DNA of 64,000 nt from Paenibacillus bovis. Its GTDB lineage: Bacteria; Bacillota; Bacilli; Paenibacillales; Paenibacillaceae. Below the pieces are notes generated by a model. That model did no database searches. It worked only from the letters and a program-made list of their open reading frames with translations, and had not been told where the DNA came from. Location: NCBI RefSeq assembly GCF_001421015.2, contig NZ_CP013023.1, forward strand, positions 4,955,001 to 5,019,000, given 5' to 3'. A program made the position numbers and the translations under genes. Below are positions 18,358-28,000 of this stretch, in pieces. Position 1 is the stretch's first letter, and every line of letters starts with the position of its first letter.

Positions 18358-19035
18358 ATGAACGAAGCAGAAAAAGAGTATCCAATGCAAAGCGGTTCCA
18401 CATTTTTGAAAGGTGTATTTATCGGTGGCCTGATCGGTGCCGCTGCCGCACTGCTCTTCTCCCCAAAACCGGGACGCGAACTGCGCAGTGATCTGTCCGA
18501 CAAACTGGCTGTAGCCGGTGAAAAAACCAAAAACGTATACGGCACTGTATCCGATCAGACGATGCAAGCAGCTGGCCTGATCAGTGACAAAACGGTAGAA
18601 CTGGCAAGCGTCGTAGGCGACAAAGCAACAACAATCGCACAGACAGTCGCTACCAAAGCTACTGACCTGACCGGTAAAGCCAAATCTTCAATCGGTGTAG
18701 GCGAGTCTGCCGATCAAGAAAAAGCAGAAGCCAAAGATAACATCGTAAAACATGTTGCTGAAGCTTCCAAAAATATCGCTGAAGATATAAAAGATGCTAA
18801 AGAAGATGTAGCCAAAGAAGTAAGCAAAGCTGCTGAAGATGTGAAAAAGGATTCCAAACCGCTGACTTCGTCCGGTTCCGGTTCTTCTACCTCTACAGGA
18901 TCCAGTAATTCGACTGGTTCTTCCAGCACAGGTTCTACAACAGGATCGACAACATCGTCCACTACACCAGGTTCTACTACAACGGGTTCCAACCCATCGA
19001 CAAACAACAACTTCAACTCCAACAACAAACGCTAA
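18358..19035 (+). CDS. YtxH domain-containing protein with Ser/Thr/Gly-rich tail
   Basis: A 225-residue protein. Residues about 15-50 (GVFIGGLIGAAAALLFSPKPGRELR) are the YtxH signature, one membrane helix followed by a basic PKPGRELR segment. The middle is helical and rich in Ala, Lys and Asp, with LEA-like periodicity (residues 60-165). The last 55 residues are a low-complexity Ser/Thr/Gly/Asn tail. B. subtilis ytxH belongs to the SigB regulon, but no convincing SigB promoter is visible directly upstream here. A terminator follows. Confidence 0.85.
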   Translation: MNEAEKEYPMQSGSTFLKGVFIGGLIGAAAALLFSPKPGRELRSDLSDKLAVAGEKTKNVYGTVSDQTMQAAGLISDKTVELASVVGDKATTIAQTVATKATDLTGKAKSSIGVGESADQEKAEAKDNIVKHVAEASKNIAEDIKDAKEDVAKEVSKAAEDVKKDSKPLTSSGSGSSTSTGSSNSTGSSSTGSTTGSTTSSTTPGSTTTGSNPSTNNNFNSNNKR

Positions 19036-19052
19036 TATAACCTGGATTGACC

Positions 19053-19085
19053 AAAATAGCCGGCTCATTGCAGTCGGCTATTTTT
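19053..19085 (+). terminator. Terminator of the ytxH-like gene
   Basis: AAATAGCCG and CGGCTATTT arms followed by TTTTT. A ribosome binding site and ATG of the next gene follow about 40 bp later. Confidence 0.8.
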
Positions 19086-19126
19086 ATGCCCGATGCGGCG
19101 AATTCATATGAGAGTGAGGGAATTCC

Positions 19127-19513
19127 ATGGCTGACAAAGACAAAGAGTTATCACCTACCTCCCCTGAAGTGGTTCCACCCCCGGATAATGTGCGGGAGCA
19201 TCCATTCGAGCTGCGTCATGAAGTGAAACGTCTGAATGAACGCCTTGACCAGCTGACCAAAGCATTGGACAAGGCAGAGATCAAAGACATCATCGAAAAC
19301 TACAGCAGCGTACGCCGCCGGTTGATCACCAACTTCATTGCCGGTACTGCACGAGGACTCGGTCTATCGCTGGGTACCATCGTCATCCTGGCCCTGCTCG
19401 CCTTTATCCTAAGCCAGATGGTCTCGCTGCCATTAATCGGTGATTATATCAGTCAAATTCTCGATTATGTAAAAGCTTCCCAAGGTACCGATACCAGCGG
19501 TGGCAAAGGGTAA
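19127..19513 (+). CDS. DUF5665 domain-containing membrane protein
   Basis: A 128-residue protein with a hydrophilic N-terminal half that is probably coiled (HEVKRLNERLDQLTKALDKAE, about residues 30-50) and one C-terminal helix (GLSLGTIVILALLAFILSQM, 86-105). The RRRLITNFIAGTARGLG segment before it is typical of the DUF5665 family. GAGTGAGGG precedes the ATG. Biochemical function unknown. Confidence 0.8.
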   Translation: MADKDKELSPTSPEVVPPPDNVREHPFELRHEVKRLNERLDQLTKALDKAEIKDIIENYSSVRRRLITNFIAGTARGLGLSLGTIVILALLAFILSQMVSLPLIGDYISQILDYVKASQGTDTSGGKG

Positions 19514-19543
19514 CAGAAGCAAATTTGCATTATTTCCTTTATC

Positions 19544-19607
19544 AAAATCCCTGTGCGTGGATAAAAGATACGTTAGGTTATCCTTTATCCGCGCACGGGG
19601 ATTTTCT
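19544..19607 (+). terminator. Long terminator hairpin after the DUF5665 gene
   Basis: Arms built from AAAATCCC, GTGCG and GATAAA pair with TTTATC, CGCGCAC and GGGGATTTT across about 60 bp. The stem ends in a T-rich tract. Confidence 0.7.
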
Positions 19608-19779
19608 TGTTCAAAGATGGAACTGTACTTTCTAACCGGGACTGATGGTGAACTTGTATATGTAACCAGGCTGCTGCAACAGGATTAGATTGCAACAGGG
19701 CAAATGATACAGGATACGGATTAAGAGTTACTATCTCCTGCTATGTCGCTAGTATGCTGATGCATCAACCGCTACGGAA

Positions 19780-19881
19780 AGGGATCATTCCGGCGGCCTC
19801 CGGTTAAGATTGGATATTTTGAATCACCGATTTCATCGGTAAATATCCAATCTTAAATGTCGGCCTTTGGAACGATTCCCT
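19780..19881. repeat. Giant imperfect palindrome, copy 1
   Basis: Three nested stems: outer AGGGATCATTCC with GGAACGATTCCCT, middle TTAAGATTGGATATTT (19804-19819) with AAATATCCAATCTTAA (19841-19856), and an apical ACCGA/TCGGT hairpin (19826-19840). The middle stem is homologous in sequence to that of copy 2 at 20068-20180. There is no open reading frame and no T tract. It lies in a 924-bp region (19514-20437) that has no gene on either strand. Confidence 0.8.
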
Positions 19882-19985
19882 CTCCTCCGCTCTGCTGTTT
19901 GCGCAGACTTCTTTTGAAAACATGCTTAGTGCTATTGAGCTATCGTTACAAAACAAAGATGAAATCCAAAATCCTTTATTACTTT

Positions 19986-20034
19986 TGGATTTTAGATTTT
20001 AGAGTTTAGATTTCGATTTTCAGATTTCTTTAGA
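19986..20034. repeat. TTTTAGA-like heptamer run
   Basis: An AT-rich stretch made of about six loose copies of a 6-8 base unit close to TTTTAGA or TTTCAGA. It separates the two palindromes. Probably slippage-derived. Confidence 0.5.
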
Positions 20035-20067
20035 GAAAAAAATGTATTCCAATCTCTGAGCGAAGGA

Positions 20068-20180
20068 ATTGGAATTAGACTCCAGCAGCGAAGCGGCCCT
20101 ATTTAAGATCGGATATCCTCCGCTGCAAGCGGATATTCAGGATATCTGATCTTAAATAGGGGCAGGAGACTAATCCAATT
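20068..20180. repeat. Giant imperfect palindrome, copy 2
   Basis: The outer stem is ATTGGAATTAGACTCC (20068-20083) with GGAGACTAATCCAAT (20165-20179). The middle stem is CCCTATTTAAGATCGGATAT (from 20097) with ATATCTGATCTTAAATAGGG (ending 20162). An apical CCGCT-GCA-AGCGG caps it. The middle stem shares its TTAAGATyGGATAT core with copy 1. Fold and homology suggest a dispersed palindromic repeat family. Confidence 0.8.
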
Positions 20181-20267
20181 TCGGAGCGGACCATCTTACA
20201 TCCACCTCGCTTTCATTTACAGCCTTTCTTCAAATTCAAGTCCAAGCACCCAATAGAACAGCAAACG

Positions 20268-20296
20268 CACTTACACTTACACTTACACTTACACTT
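20268..20296. repeat. CACTTA hexamer microsatellite
   Basis: Four perfect tandem copies of CACTTA (20268-20291) followed by CACTT. Confidence 0.9.
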
Positions 20297-20345
20297 CAAA
20301 TCCTGCACCTTATAAAACACAAAAGTGAATTAAAAACAGTAAATT

Positions 20346-20391
20346 AAAAAAGGTATGCTTTAACCTCCATCCGGAGAATCAAAGCATACCT
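20346..20391 (-). terminator. Terminator of the rsbV-rsbW-sigB operon
   Basis: Perfect 11-bp arms AGGTATGCTTT/AAAGCATACCT (20351-20361 and 20381-20391), followed on the minus strand by TTTTTTAATTT, about 50 bp past the sigB stop. Confidence 0.85.
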
Positions 20392-20437
20392 CAGTCAATT
20401 GCCATATCCGACAATTTAATCTTGTACATGTGCAACA

Positions 20438-21214
20438 TTAACCCGATGATGAAGCGTTAGACATAATTTGCTTAAGCTTCTCCGTAGCGCGTTTCTGGAT
20501 ACGCGATACACTCATCTGGGATACACCCAGTTTTTGTGCAATCGCACGTTGGGATTGACCTTCCTGGAAGGCAAGCAGCAGTACTTTTTGTTCCTGCTCC
20601 TTCAGCTGGCTAAGAGCCTGCTGCAGATCCATCCGCTTCTCTACTGCATCGTAATCATTTACGTCTGCACTGATTAATTCACCCAGTGTAGCCGCACTTT
20701 CTTCCTGAGACAGTGGCGAATCCAGAGATACGTAATGATAGCATTCGCGTCCTGCCAGGACTTCAATGGTTTCCTCTTCCGAAAGTTCCAGAAAACCGGC
20801 AATTTCCCGCACACTAGGGGAACGTTCCAGCTTGACCGTCAATTCGTCGATCGCCTGCTGAACCAGGGCTCCCTTTTCTTTGATTCGGCGCGGAACCTGT
20901 ATGTACCACGATTTATCGCGCAAAAAGTTTTTCATATGCCCGATCATACTCTTCATGGCATATGGTTCAAAGGGAATCCCCAGAGAAATATCATACTGTT
21001 GCAAAAGACGAATCAATGCCATTTGACCGACCTGGTACAAGTCTTCGTACAGGTCCGGGCGGTTACGGGCAATTTTACCCGCAGCCATCTTGACCATCGG
21101 CTCATACTTTTTGATCAGTACGGTCGCAATGTCATTGTCTTTTGTTTGTTGATACTCCCAGATCAGGCCGATCGCCTCGTCCATCGATTCGGGGGGAGTC
21201 ACTCTTTCACTCAT
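20438..21214 (-). CDS. sigB: General stress sigma factor SigB
   Basis: A 258-residue sigma-70 group 3 factor. Region 2 is seen in YEDLYQVGQMALIRLLQQYD and FEPYAMKSMIGHMKNFLRD. Region 3 is the WYIQVPRRIKEKG segment. Region 4 is the C-terminal helix-turn-helix QRAIAQKLGVSQMSVSRIQKRA. The start ATG overlaps the rsbW stop as ATGA, the usual arrangement that ties sigma and anti-sigma synthesis together. The RsbV-RsbW-SigB order and the SigB-type promoter upstream support the SigB name over the related sporulation factor SigF. A B. subtilis-style rsbR/S/T/U stressosome is not in the window. Confidence 0.92.
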   Translation of the reverse strand: MSERVTPPESMDEAIGLIWEYQQTKDNDIATVLIKKYEPMVKMAAGKIARNRPDLYEDLYQVGQMALIRLLQQYDISLGIPFEPYAMKSMIGHMKNFLRDKSWYIQVPRRIKEKGALVQQAIDELTVKLERSPSVREIAGFLELSEEETIEVLAGRECYHYVSLDSPLSQEESAATLGELISADVNDYDAVEKRMDLQQALSQLKEQEQKVLLLAFQEGQSQRAIAQKLGVSQMSVSRIQKRATEKLKQIMSNASSSG

Positions 21215-21663
21215 ACTCTTTCCTCGCTTAGAGCAAGGCTTTTGGACATGACAACGCGAGTACCTTGACCAGCTACATTCTCAATGCTTACATCATCCAT
21301 CAATGCTTGCATCAGATAGAAGCCAAGTCCGCCAATCTGAACATCATTCAGATCTTTGTCATGCAGTGTGCTTTCTTCTCCGCCACCTTTTACTGTTTCG
21401 AAGCTCTCCCCTTCGTCTTCGACAGTAATAGATAACGTTTCTTCACCAATTTCGAACGTTACATCAATATGTCCATCATTTTGCCCATAGGCATACAGCA
21501 CGGAATTGTTACAAGCTTCGGATACGGCCACTTTCATATCTTCAATATCTTCATATGAAAATCCCATTTTGGAAGCAATTCCGTACAGATTTAATCGTAC
21601 TACATCTACAAACTCTGCGGTTGCAGGTAAATTAAGTATTACTTTTTGAGTATCAGCTTTCAT
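21211..21663 (-). CDS. rsbW: Anti-sigma factor serine kinase RsbW
   Basis: A 150-residue GHKL-fold serine kinase. The N box is VAVSEACNNSVLYAYG, the G1 region is VEDEGESFE, and G2 is GGLGFYLMQALMDDV. RsbW sequesters SigB, or phosphorylates RsbV to block its release. It lies 18 bp downstream of rsbV and overlaps sigB by four bases. Confidence 0.92.
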   Translation of the reverse strand: MKADTQKVILNLPATAEFVDVVRLNLYGIASKMGFSYEDIEDMKVAVSEACNNSVLYAYGQNDGHIDVTFEIGEETLSITVEDEGESFETVKGGGEESTLHDKDLNDVQIGGLGFYLMQALMDDVSIENVAGQGTRVVMSKSLALSEERV

Positions 21664-21681
21664 GCTATGTTCGATCCTTTC

Positions 21682-22020
21682 CTAGTGGGAGTTCTCCTGA
21701 GGGGCAAAAAACTTGGCAATACCGGTCATTTCAAACAGCTTTTGAATTTGTGGAGGAACCTCTTCAACAGTAAAGCTGGCATTCATACCGTGCCGTGCTT
21801 TGAGGATAGAAAGTAGGATACCGATACCTGTACTATCAATATATTTCAGGTCTTTCATGTTTACGATCAGATCCTGGCCAGCGTCGCCTACAAGCGGCTC
21901 CATAACCAGACGAAAATCAGGCGCTACCGATAAATCCATTTCCCCGCTTAAAAAGACAGTGCATGCGCCTTCTTCGAGTTGGGTCACTGCATTAAATTTT
22001 TCGTTTTTGTTAGTAGTCAT
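21682..22020 (-). CDS. rsbV: Anti-anti-sigma factor RsbV (STAS domain)
   Basis: A 112-residue STAS protein. ATG at 22020 has GGGGAG seven bases upstream. An in-frame ATG two codons earlier lies against that site and is less likely, and the frame also extends further upstream without support. The phosphorylatable serine is in YIDSTGIGILL (Ser63, with Thr64 adjacent). Unphosphorylated RsbV binds RsbW and frees SigB. First gene of the rsbV-rsbW-sigB operon. Confidence 0.92.
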   Translation of the reverse strand: MTTNKNEKFNAVTQLEEGACTVFLSGEMDLSVAPDFRLVMEPLVGDAGQDLIVNMKDLKYIDSTGIGILLSILKARHGMNASFTVEEVPPQIQKLFEMTGIAKFFAPQENSH

Positions 22021-22055
22021 AGACATTCTCCCCTGAACAATGGTTTCTTTACTAA

Positions 22056-22081
22056 TAACCCAATCCGTTATCCTCTGAAAC
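22056..22081 (-). promoter_or_regulatory. SigB-type promoter of the rsbV-rsbW-sigB operon
   Basis: On the minus strand GTTTCA (22076-22081), 14 bp, then GGGTTA (22056-22061), about 36 nt before the rsbV start. This fits the SigB consensus and implies positive autoregulation, as in other Firmicutes. Confidence 0.75.
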
Positions 22082-22150
22082 ATAGCAAGCATAACCGATT
22101 GGAGAACTGATTTTGATTATATCCTGTTTTTTATAGTATATACAATTTTT

Positions 22151-22166
22151 AGTTGTTATAACAACT
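22151..22166. promoter_or_regulatory. Perfect 16-bp palindrome between the hybrid kinase and rsbV
   Basis: AGTTGTTATAACAACT is an exact palindrome. It lies about 70 bp upstream of the SigB promoter and past the end of the hybrid kinase gene. It could be an operator or a weak stem; no T tract follows. Confidence 0.45.
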
Positions 22167-22259
22167 TTAGCAGGGGCAGCGCAAATCTAGCCTTTTCCGC
22201 CAGTGGCAGCAAGACCTTATTGCGCATTATATGTTAATTCGGTTATCACATACGAATGA

Positions 22260-23927
22260 TCAATATACCGTTTTTTTGGCTTCATACCGTGATAATTCCA
22301 ATGCATAACGTTCCATCATTGCTTTTACGCTACTCATTTTGACCGGTTTGCTTATATAATCATCCATGCCTGCTGCAAAGCATCGTCCTTTGATACCTTC
22401 CATCACATCAGCAGTCATTGCAATAATGACCGAACGTTCTCCATTCCCCAGCTCGCGTATAATCCGCGTAGCTTCCAGTCCGTCAATATTAGGCATCTGT
22501 ACATCCATAAAGATATAATCATACGTCTGGGCAGAAGCCATCCGAATCGCTTCATCTCCGTCATCTGCAGTATCCGGCTCGTAACCGAGTCTATTGAGCA
22601 TACTAACCATCAGCTTCTGATTGATCGGATGGTCGTCTACAATCAGAATGCGGGGAATGGAGCCGCTCTTTTGAAGTAGATTTATCGGTCTTTCCTCTAC
22701 CACATCTACTTCCGTCTCTTCAACCGTGTATTCACCTACACGGATGCTAAAGGCAAATACCGCTCCTTCACCAGGTTCCATCTCTTTGCATTCCAGGCGA
22801 ATATCTCCGCCCATCATTTGTACCAGGTTTTTGCAAATGGCCAGTCCAAGTCCGGTTCCGCCATACTTTCTCGTCATGGACGAATCCAGCTGCGAGAATG
22901 GCTGGAACAATTGCTCCCGTTTCTCTAGAGCAATACCGATTCCCGTATCTTTGACTTTGAACTCCAGTTCAAGACGATTATCATGCTGACCTACCGCTTC
23001 TACCTCCAGGTAAACGCCGCCCTGCTCGGTAAATTTGATCGCATTGGCAGTCAGATTAATCAATACCTGACGCAGACGCGCCATATCGCCGAACAGATAA
23101 CCCGGTACATTGTCCCCTATCCGGTACAGCAGTTCCAGACCTTTTTTGCCAGCTTCGACCGAAAACAGGCCAAACACTTCGGCAATACAATTCTCCAGTG
23201 AAAAAGGATGTTCTTCCAATTCCATTTTGCCTGACTCCATTTTGGTAAAGTCAAGAATATCGTTAATGACCATAACGAGCGTATCTGCACTGCTGCGGAT
23301 AATCTCAGCATAGTCCTTTTGTTCAGGTTGAAGATCGGTCTCCATCAGTAGATCGATCATACCGATAACCCCATTCATCGGCGTACGGATTTCATGACTC
23401 ATCATCGCAAGGAATTCGGTTTTGGCTTTGGCTGCAATCTCGGCAGCTTCCTTGGCGCGAACCAGTTCCTGATTCATTTTTTCGAGTTCAAGCGTTTTTT
23501 GCTGCAGCAGCATCGATTGCGTTTTGTGACGCTTATTGGTCAGATACATATTAACAAATCCTTCAATCTTGGATTTCAGGATTTGTGGAATAAACGGTTT
23601 TACCATGTAATCAATAGCACCGGCAGAATATCCGGCAAACAGATGCTCGGCTTCCTTGCTATTGGCAGATACAAAAATAATCGGAATTTCTTTGGTTTTC
23701 TCACGGGCTTTGATCAATTTGGCGGTCTCGATGCCATCCATGCCCGGCATCTGAACATCCAGAATAATAACAGCAAATTCATCCTTGAGCAGACAGCGCA
23801 GCGCTTCTTCCCCTGAAGTCGCTTTGACGAGATTATAACGTTCGCTCTCGAGAACGGCTTCCAGGGCAAGCAAGTTTTCAGGTCGATCATCTACCAGCAA
23901 GATATGAATCGGTTCATGAAACCTCAT
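22260..23927 (-). CDS. Cytoplasmic hybrid histidine kinase (REC-HisKA-HATPase-REC)
   Basis: A 555-residue protein without membrane helices. A receiver domain (phospho-Asp57 in [11 protein letters not shown]) comes first. It is followed by a coiled linker, a HisKA domain (His178 in [12 protein letters not shown]), an HATPase (N box [11 protein letters not shown]1 DTGIGIA, G2 GGTGLGLA) and a second receiver (Asp475 in [11 protein letters not shown]). Phosphate could thus come in through the N-terminal receiver and leave through the C-terminal one. It is the last gene of the rsbY-rsbK-rsbM-like block, 18 bp after the CheR-type gene and directly upstream of the sigB operon. It probably feeds the same pathway, but its partner is not visible. 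Confidence 0.85.
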   Translation of the reverse strand: MRFHEPIHILLVDDRPENLLALEAVLESERYNLVKATSGEEALRCLLKDEFAVIILDVQMPGMDGIETAKLIKAREKTKEIPIIFVSANSKEAEHLFAGYSAGAIDYMVKPFIPQILKSKIEGFVNMYLTNKRHKTQSMLLQQKTLELEKMNQELVRAKEAAEIAAKAKTEFLAMMSHEIRTPMNGVIGMIDLLMETDLQPEQKDYAEIIRSSADTLVMVINDILDFTKMESGKMELEEHPFSLENCIAEVFGLFSVEAGKKGLELLYRIGDNVPGYLFGDMARLRQVLINLTANAIKFTEQGGVYLEVEAVGQHDNRLELEFKVKDTGIGIALEKREQLFQPFSQLDSSMTRKYGGTGLGLAICKNLVQMMGGDIRLECKEMEPGEGAVFAFSIRVGEYTVEETEVDVVEERPINLLQKSGSIPRILIVDDHPINQKLMVSMLNRLGYEPDTADDGDEAIRMASAQTYDYIFMDVQMPNIDGLEATRIIRELGNGERSVIIAMTADVMEGIKGRCFAAGMDDYISKPVKMSSVKAMMERYALELSRYEAKKTVY

Positions 23928-23945
23928 GGTATCCCCCTACATTCT

Positions 23946-24839
23946 CTAGTTAATTTTCCGGTATACCTTTTCCAGTCGATCCAGCGGTTCATACGAATCA
24001 CTGTAGCCGGTGAATTGCATGGACTCCTTGGAGCCCAGCACCAGAATACCGAAACGGCTAAGACTCTCATGAAACAATCCATGAACACGTTCACGGAGTT
24101 TATCATCAAAATAAATCATTACATTTCGGCAAAGGATTACATTAAACTCGTTGAACGAGCGGTCTGTAGCCAGATTATGCTCCGCAAAAATAATATGTTT
24201 GCGAAGAAATGGCTGGAAAATAACAGATTGGTACTTGGCTGTATAATATTCGGAAAAAGAGCGGGTTCCGCCGGCTTCCAGATAATTTTTGGTATACAGC
24301 TGCATACGGTCAATCCCGAATACGCCTTCGCGTGCCTGCTGTAATGAACGATTGTTCATATCGGTCGCATAAATACGTGCTTTGTCCAGCAGACCTTCTT
24401 CATGCAGCAGAATAGCCATCGAATAAACTTCTTCTCCCGTGGAGCAGCCTGCATGCCAGATCCGGATATACGGATAGGTTCGCAGCAGTGGAATGACCTT
24501 TTCCCGGAACATACGGAACAGCTGCGGGTCCCTGAACATCTCTGTCACCGGGATCGACAGGTTCTGTACAAACCGTTCAAAGCAGGAACGGTCATGCAGC
24601 ACTCTTTCCTGAAGAGCCGAGACAGATTTGAGATTCTCCGCATGGACATGATGCCATATTCTGCGAGTCAGCGAAGCACGCGCATAATTACGGAAGTCGT
24701 ATCCGTACAAACGATGTACTCCTTCCAGCAGCAGATCGATTTCGATATTCTCGCGTTCTGCGAGATTCGTAATAATCTGACCTTCCCCCTGGGGCGAGTT
24801 TGAATTGTTCTGTATTTGTTCATGATCCGTCGGTGTCAT
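23946..24839 (-). CDS. CheR-type methyltransferase, RsbM-like
   Basis: A 297-residue protein-glutamate methyltransferase. The N-terminal helical domain of CheR (YDFRNYARASLTRRI) is followed by the SAM site IRIWHAGCSTGEEVYSMAILL and the FNVILCRNVMIYFDD motif. No chemotaxis genes are near. In Bacillus cereus a CheR-type enzyme, RsbM, sits beside the hybrid kinase RsbK and methylates it to damp SigB activity. The same neighbours here make that the best reading. The large kinase at 25.1-28.8 kb is the proposed substrate. Confidence 0.82.
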   Translation of the reverse strand: MTPTDHEQIQNNSNSPQGEGQIITNLAERENIEIDLLLEGVHRLYGYDFRNYARASLTRRIWHHVHAENLKSVSALQERVLHDRSCFERFVQNLSIPVTEMFRDPQLFRMFREKVIPLLRTYPYIRIWHAGCSTGEEVYSMAILLHEEGLLDKARIYATDMNNRSLQQAREGVFGIDRMQLYTKNYLEAGGTRSFSEYYTAKYQSVIFQPFLRKHIIFAEHNLATDRSFNEFNVILCRNVMIYFDDKLRERVHGLFHESLSRFGILVLGSKESMQFTGYSDSYEPLDRLEKVYRKIN

Positions 24840-25093
24840 CTTTTCAGCCCCGATTCCTTGTAAACTGTACGTGATTCGTATTCGTTACAAAGCCGGTTCA
24901 CTGAATCGTGCAACCGGCTTCTCAACGTTTGTGCAAGTGCGTCAATCGTATATGGTCGTTCTGTTCTTTAGCTTGATCATTAGTCATTAATAAGGATCAA
25001 CACGATCCATTTAAATCCGAATTGGCGGTGTGTTGGATACACAGATAAATCGCCAACGTTTAACATTATAAATCATTTACCCACTTTTGTGCT
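24840..25093. other. Gap between rsbK-like and rsbM-like genes
   Basis: This 254-bp gap has one hairpin, AAGCCGGTT/AACCGGCTT at 24890-24920, without a T tract on either strand. A leftward TATAAT near 25065 lacks a good -35. It may carry a promoter for the rsbM-like and hybrid kinase genes. Confidence 0.4.
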
Positions 25094-28000
25094 CTACGAA
25101 TACAACCAAACACGCATTAATGATAAAAGTTGGTCCGTTTGTATCGGTTTTTTGACATAATCTGAGGCTCCGGCTTCTATACACTTGGAACGATCATCTT
25201 TCATCGCCTTGGCAGTAAGCGCAATAATCGGCAATTTATCGTACTCTGGCATCTGACGAATAATTCGCATCGCTTCGTATCCGTCCATCTCCGGCATCAT
25301 CATATCCATCAGAATCAGATCAAATTCCTGTTGATTCAGAATATCGATCGCTTCGCGTCCATTCTCGGCAAATGTAACTTCCATCCGGTATCCTTCCAGC
25401 ACACTGGACAGGGCGAATACATTACGGACATCGTCATCCACTAGCAGAATCCGCTTGCCTTCGAACAAGGTTTCCTTGTTATGCAGCTTCTGCAAAATAC
25501 GACGTTTGTCTTCCGGCAGATCGGCTTCTACCCGGTGCAGGAAAAGAGTCGTCTCGTCCAGCAGACGTTCCGGTGATTTAACATCCTTGACGATAATGGA
25601 TTCTGCATATTTGCGCAGCTGGGTCTCTTCCTTGGTATCCAGATCCTTGCCCGTATAAATAATGATAGGCAGATCTTTGAGCTGGTGATTGTCACGAATC
25701 CGGTCCAGCAGTTCAAAGCCGGTCATGTCGGTCAGCATCAGATCCAGTACCATACAATCATAACGCTTGCTATCCAGTTCTTCCAATGCTGCCTTGCCTG
25801 TCGAGACTGCGGTGATGGAGACATCATCATGACCAATCAATTCAATAATAGACTGGCGCTGAATCTCGTCATCCTCTACAATCAGCAGCTGCTTGAGCCC
25901 CTGCTCAGTATAGGATTCCAGATGGGAGAAGGCTTTTTCCAGCGCTTCCTTGCTGGATGGTTTTTTGAGATAGGCGATAGCTCCCATCATCAGTCCCTGC
26001 TTGACATCGTCCATAACAGAGATGACATGTACCGGGATGTGACGGGTGTGGGCATTGCTTTTTAGCTCGCTGAGAATCGCCCATCCATCGATAACCGGCA
26101 GCTGGATATCCAGGATGATAGCATCAGGCTTGTACGTCTTAGCCATATGCAGACCGGTATCCCCCTGCATCCCTACAAGAGCTTTGAATCCACGATCTCT
26201 GGCCATATCCATCAGGATTTTGGCAAAGTTGGGATCATCCTCGATAATCAGCAGCACTTTGTCATCCTTGCTAATCTGGTCACGATCATCGGCAAGCGGC
26301 TGCGGAATAACGGCCGATTCCGACTCTGTGACCGGCTTGCGATTGGTCGCACGTGCCGAGGAACGCTGCAGCACCTGGTCGGTGAAATCAGCTGACATAT
26401 AGGCCGGACTGATCTGTTCTACACCCATGCCTGTTTTGGTTGTTGTATTGGTCTCTGCTCCATCGGACGCAGATGGAACCAGCTTGGGCAGATACAGGGT
26501 GAATGTACTTCCCTTGCCTTCTTCGGAGCCAACTGTAATGCCTCCGCCCAGCAGACGGGCCAGCTCGCGGCTGATAGACAAGCCCAGACCGGTACCGCCG
26601 TATTTGCGGCTGGTTGTGCCGTCTACCTGCTGGAAGGCTTCGAAGATCAGATCCAGCTTGTCCTGCGGAATACCGATACCACTGTCGATCACCTTGATCG
26701 CGATAAAGGCTTGCTCCCTGTTCAGGTAAGATGGCAATTCGCCCGGATCTGCCTGATCAATATTCATTTCGATATAGCCTTTTTCCGTAAACTTGAATGC
26801 ATTGGACAGCATATTGCGCAGTACCTGCTTGACGCGATGCTCGTCGGTTACAATGGCTTCCGGCATCTGTTCGCCGATATTAATCAGCAGATCTATTCCT
26901 TTTTTTGCTGCTACCGGCGCAAAGTTCATATTTACAAAGGACTCCAGATTGGTCACCGGTACGGCTTCGCGGTTAATCTCCATCTTGCCGGCATCGACTT
27001 TGGAGAGGTCGAGGATTTCATCAATCATCTTGAGCAGATCCGCTCCGGACATATAGATGGTACTTGCGTATTCCATTTGCTTATCGGTCAGATTGCCATC
27101 CTTGTTCTCGGTTAACAGCTGGGAGAGAATCAGCAGACTGTTCAGCGGTGTACGCAGTTCATGAGACATATTCGCCAGGAACTCCGATTTGTATTTGCTG
27201 GTTACTGCGAGCTGCATCGCCTGTTGTTCCAGCTGATGCTTGCTCTGCTCGATCTCTTCGTTCTGTTCCTCCACGTGCTGAATCTGCTCCTGCAGTTCTC
27301 GCGTTTTGGCGATCAGTTCGTTATTGAAATGCTCCAGCTCTTCTTGCTGGCGCTGCAGCATATCTTCGGAGCGCTTGAGCTCCTCGGTCTGCTCTTCCAG
27401 ACGTTCGTTGGAGCGGCGCAGTTCTTCCTGCTGCAGCTGCAGCTCTTCGGATTGACTTTGCAGTTCCTCGGTCAGTGCCTGGGATTCACGCAGCAACTCT
27501 TCGACATGCAGACGACGATTAATATTATTGATAATAATGCCAAGATCCTGGGTAAGTAAGTGAAGCAGCTGTCTCTGCAGCGATGCAAAATTACGCAGCG
27601 AAGCCAGCTCAATTACGCCCAGTAGCTCATCATTAAACATTATCGGATAAATAAGTACACTTTGCGGCTTGCCCGAGCCCAGTCCGGAATTGACCGGAAT
27701 ATATCCTTCGGGTACCTGATCCAGTACAATCGGCTTCTGATCGGCAGCACATTGCCCGGTCAGCCCTTCACCGATACGAATTTCTTTTTTGGAACATAAT
27801 TCACCATCAGCAGCATAGGCTGCTTTGAGCATAATTTTATCGCTTGCTTCATTGGTACGCAGATATATCGCTCCAAAATGGGCACCCAGTGTCGGAGCAA
27901 ATTCATTAATAAACGTCTGTGCACTCTGTTCCAGAGTATTGACACCCCGCAGCAATTCGGTAATGCGCGCGGTATTGGAATCAAGCCAGGACTGATCTTC

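Noticed and set aside
19500..19688. 62-codon plus-strand open frame overlapping the DUF5665 stop
   Set aside because: It runs through the terminator hairpin and resembles no protein.
24889..24920. Hairpin between rsbK-like and rsbM-like genes as a terminator
   Set aside because: No T tract on either strand; noted only as a stem.
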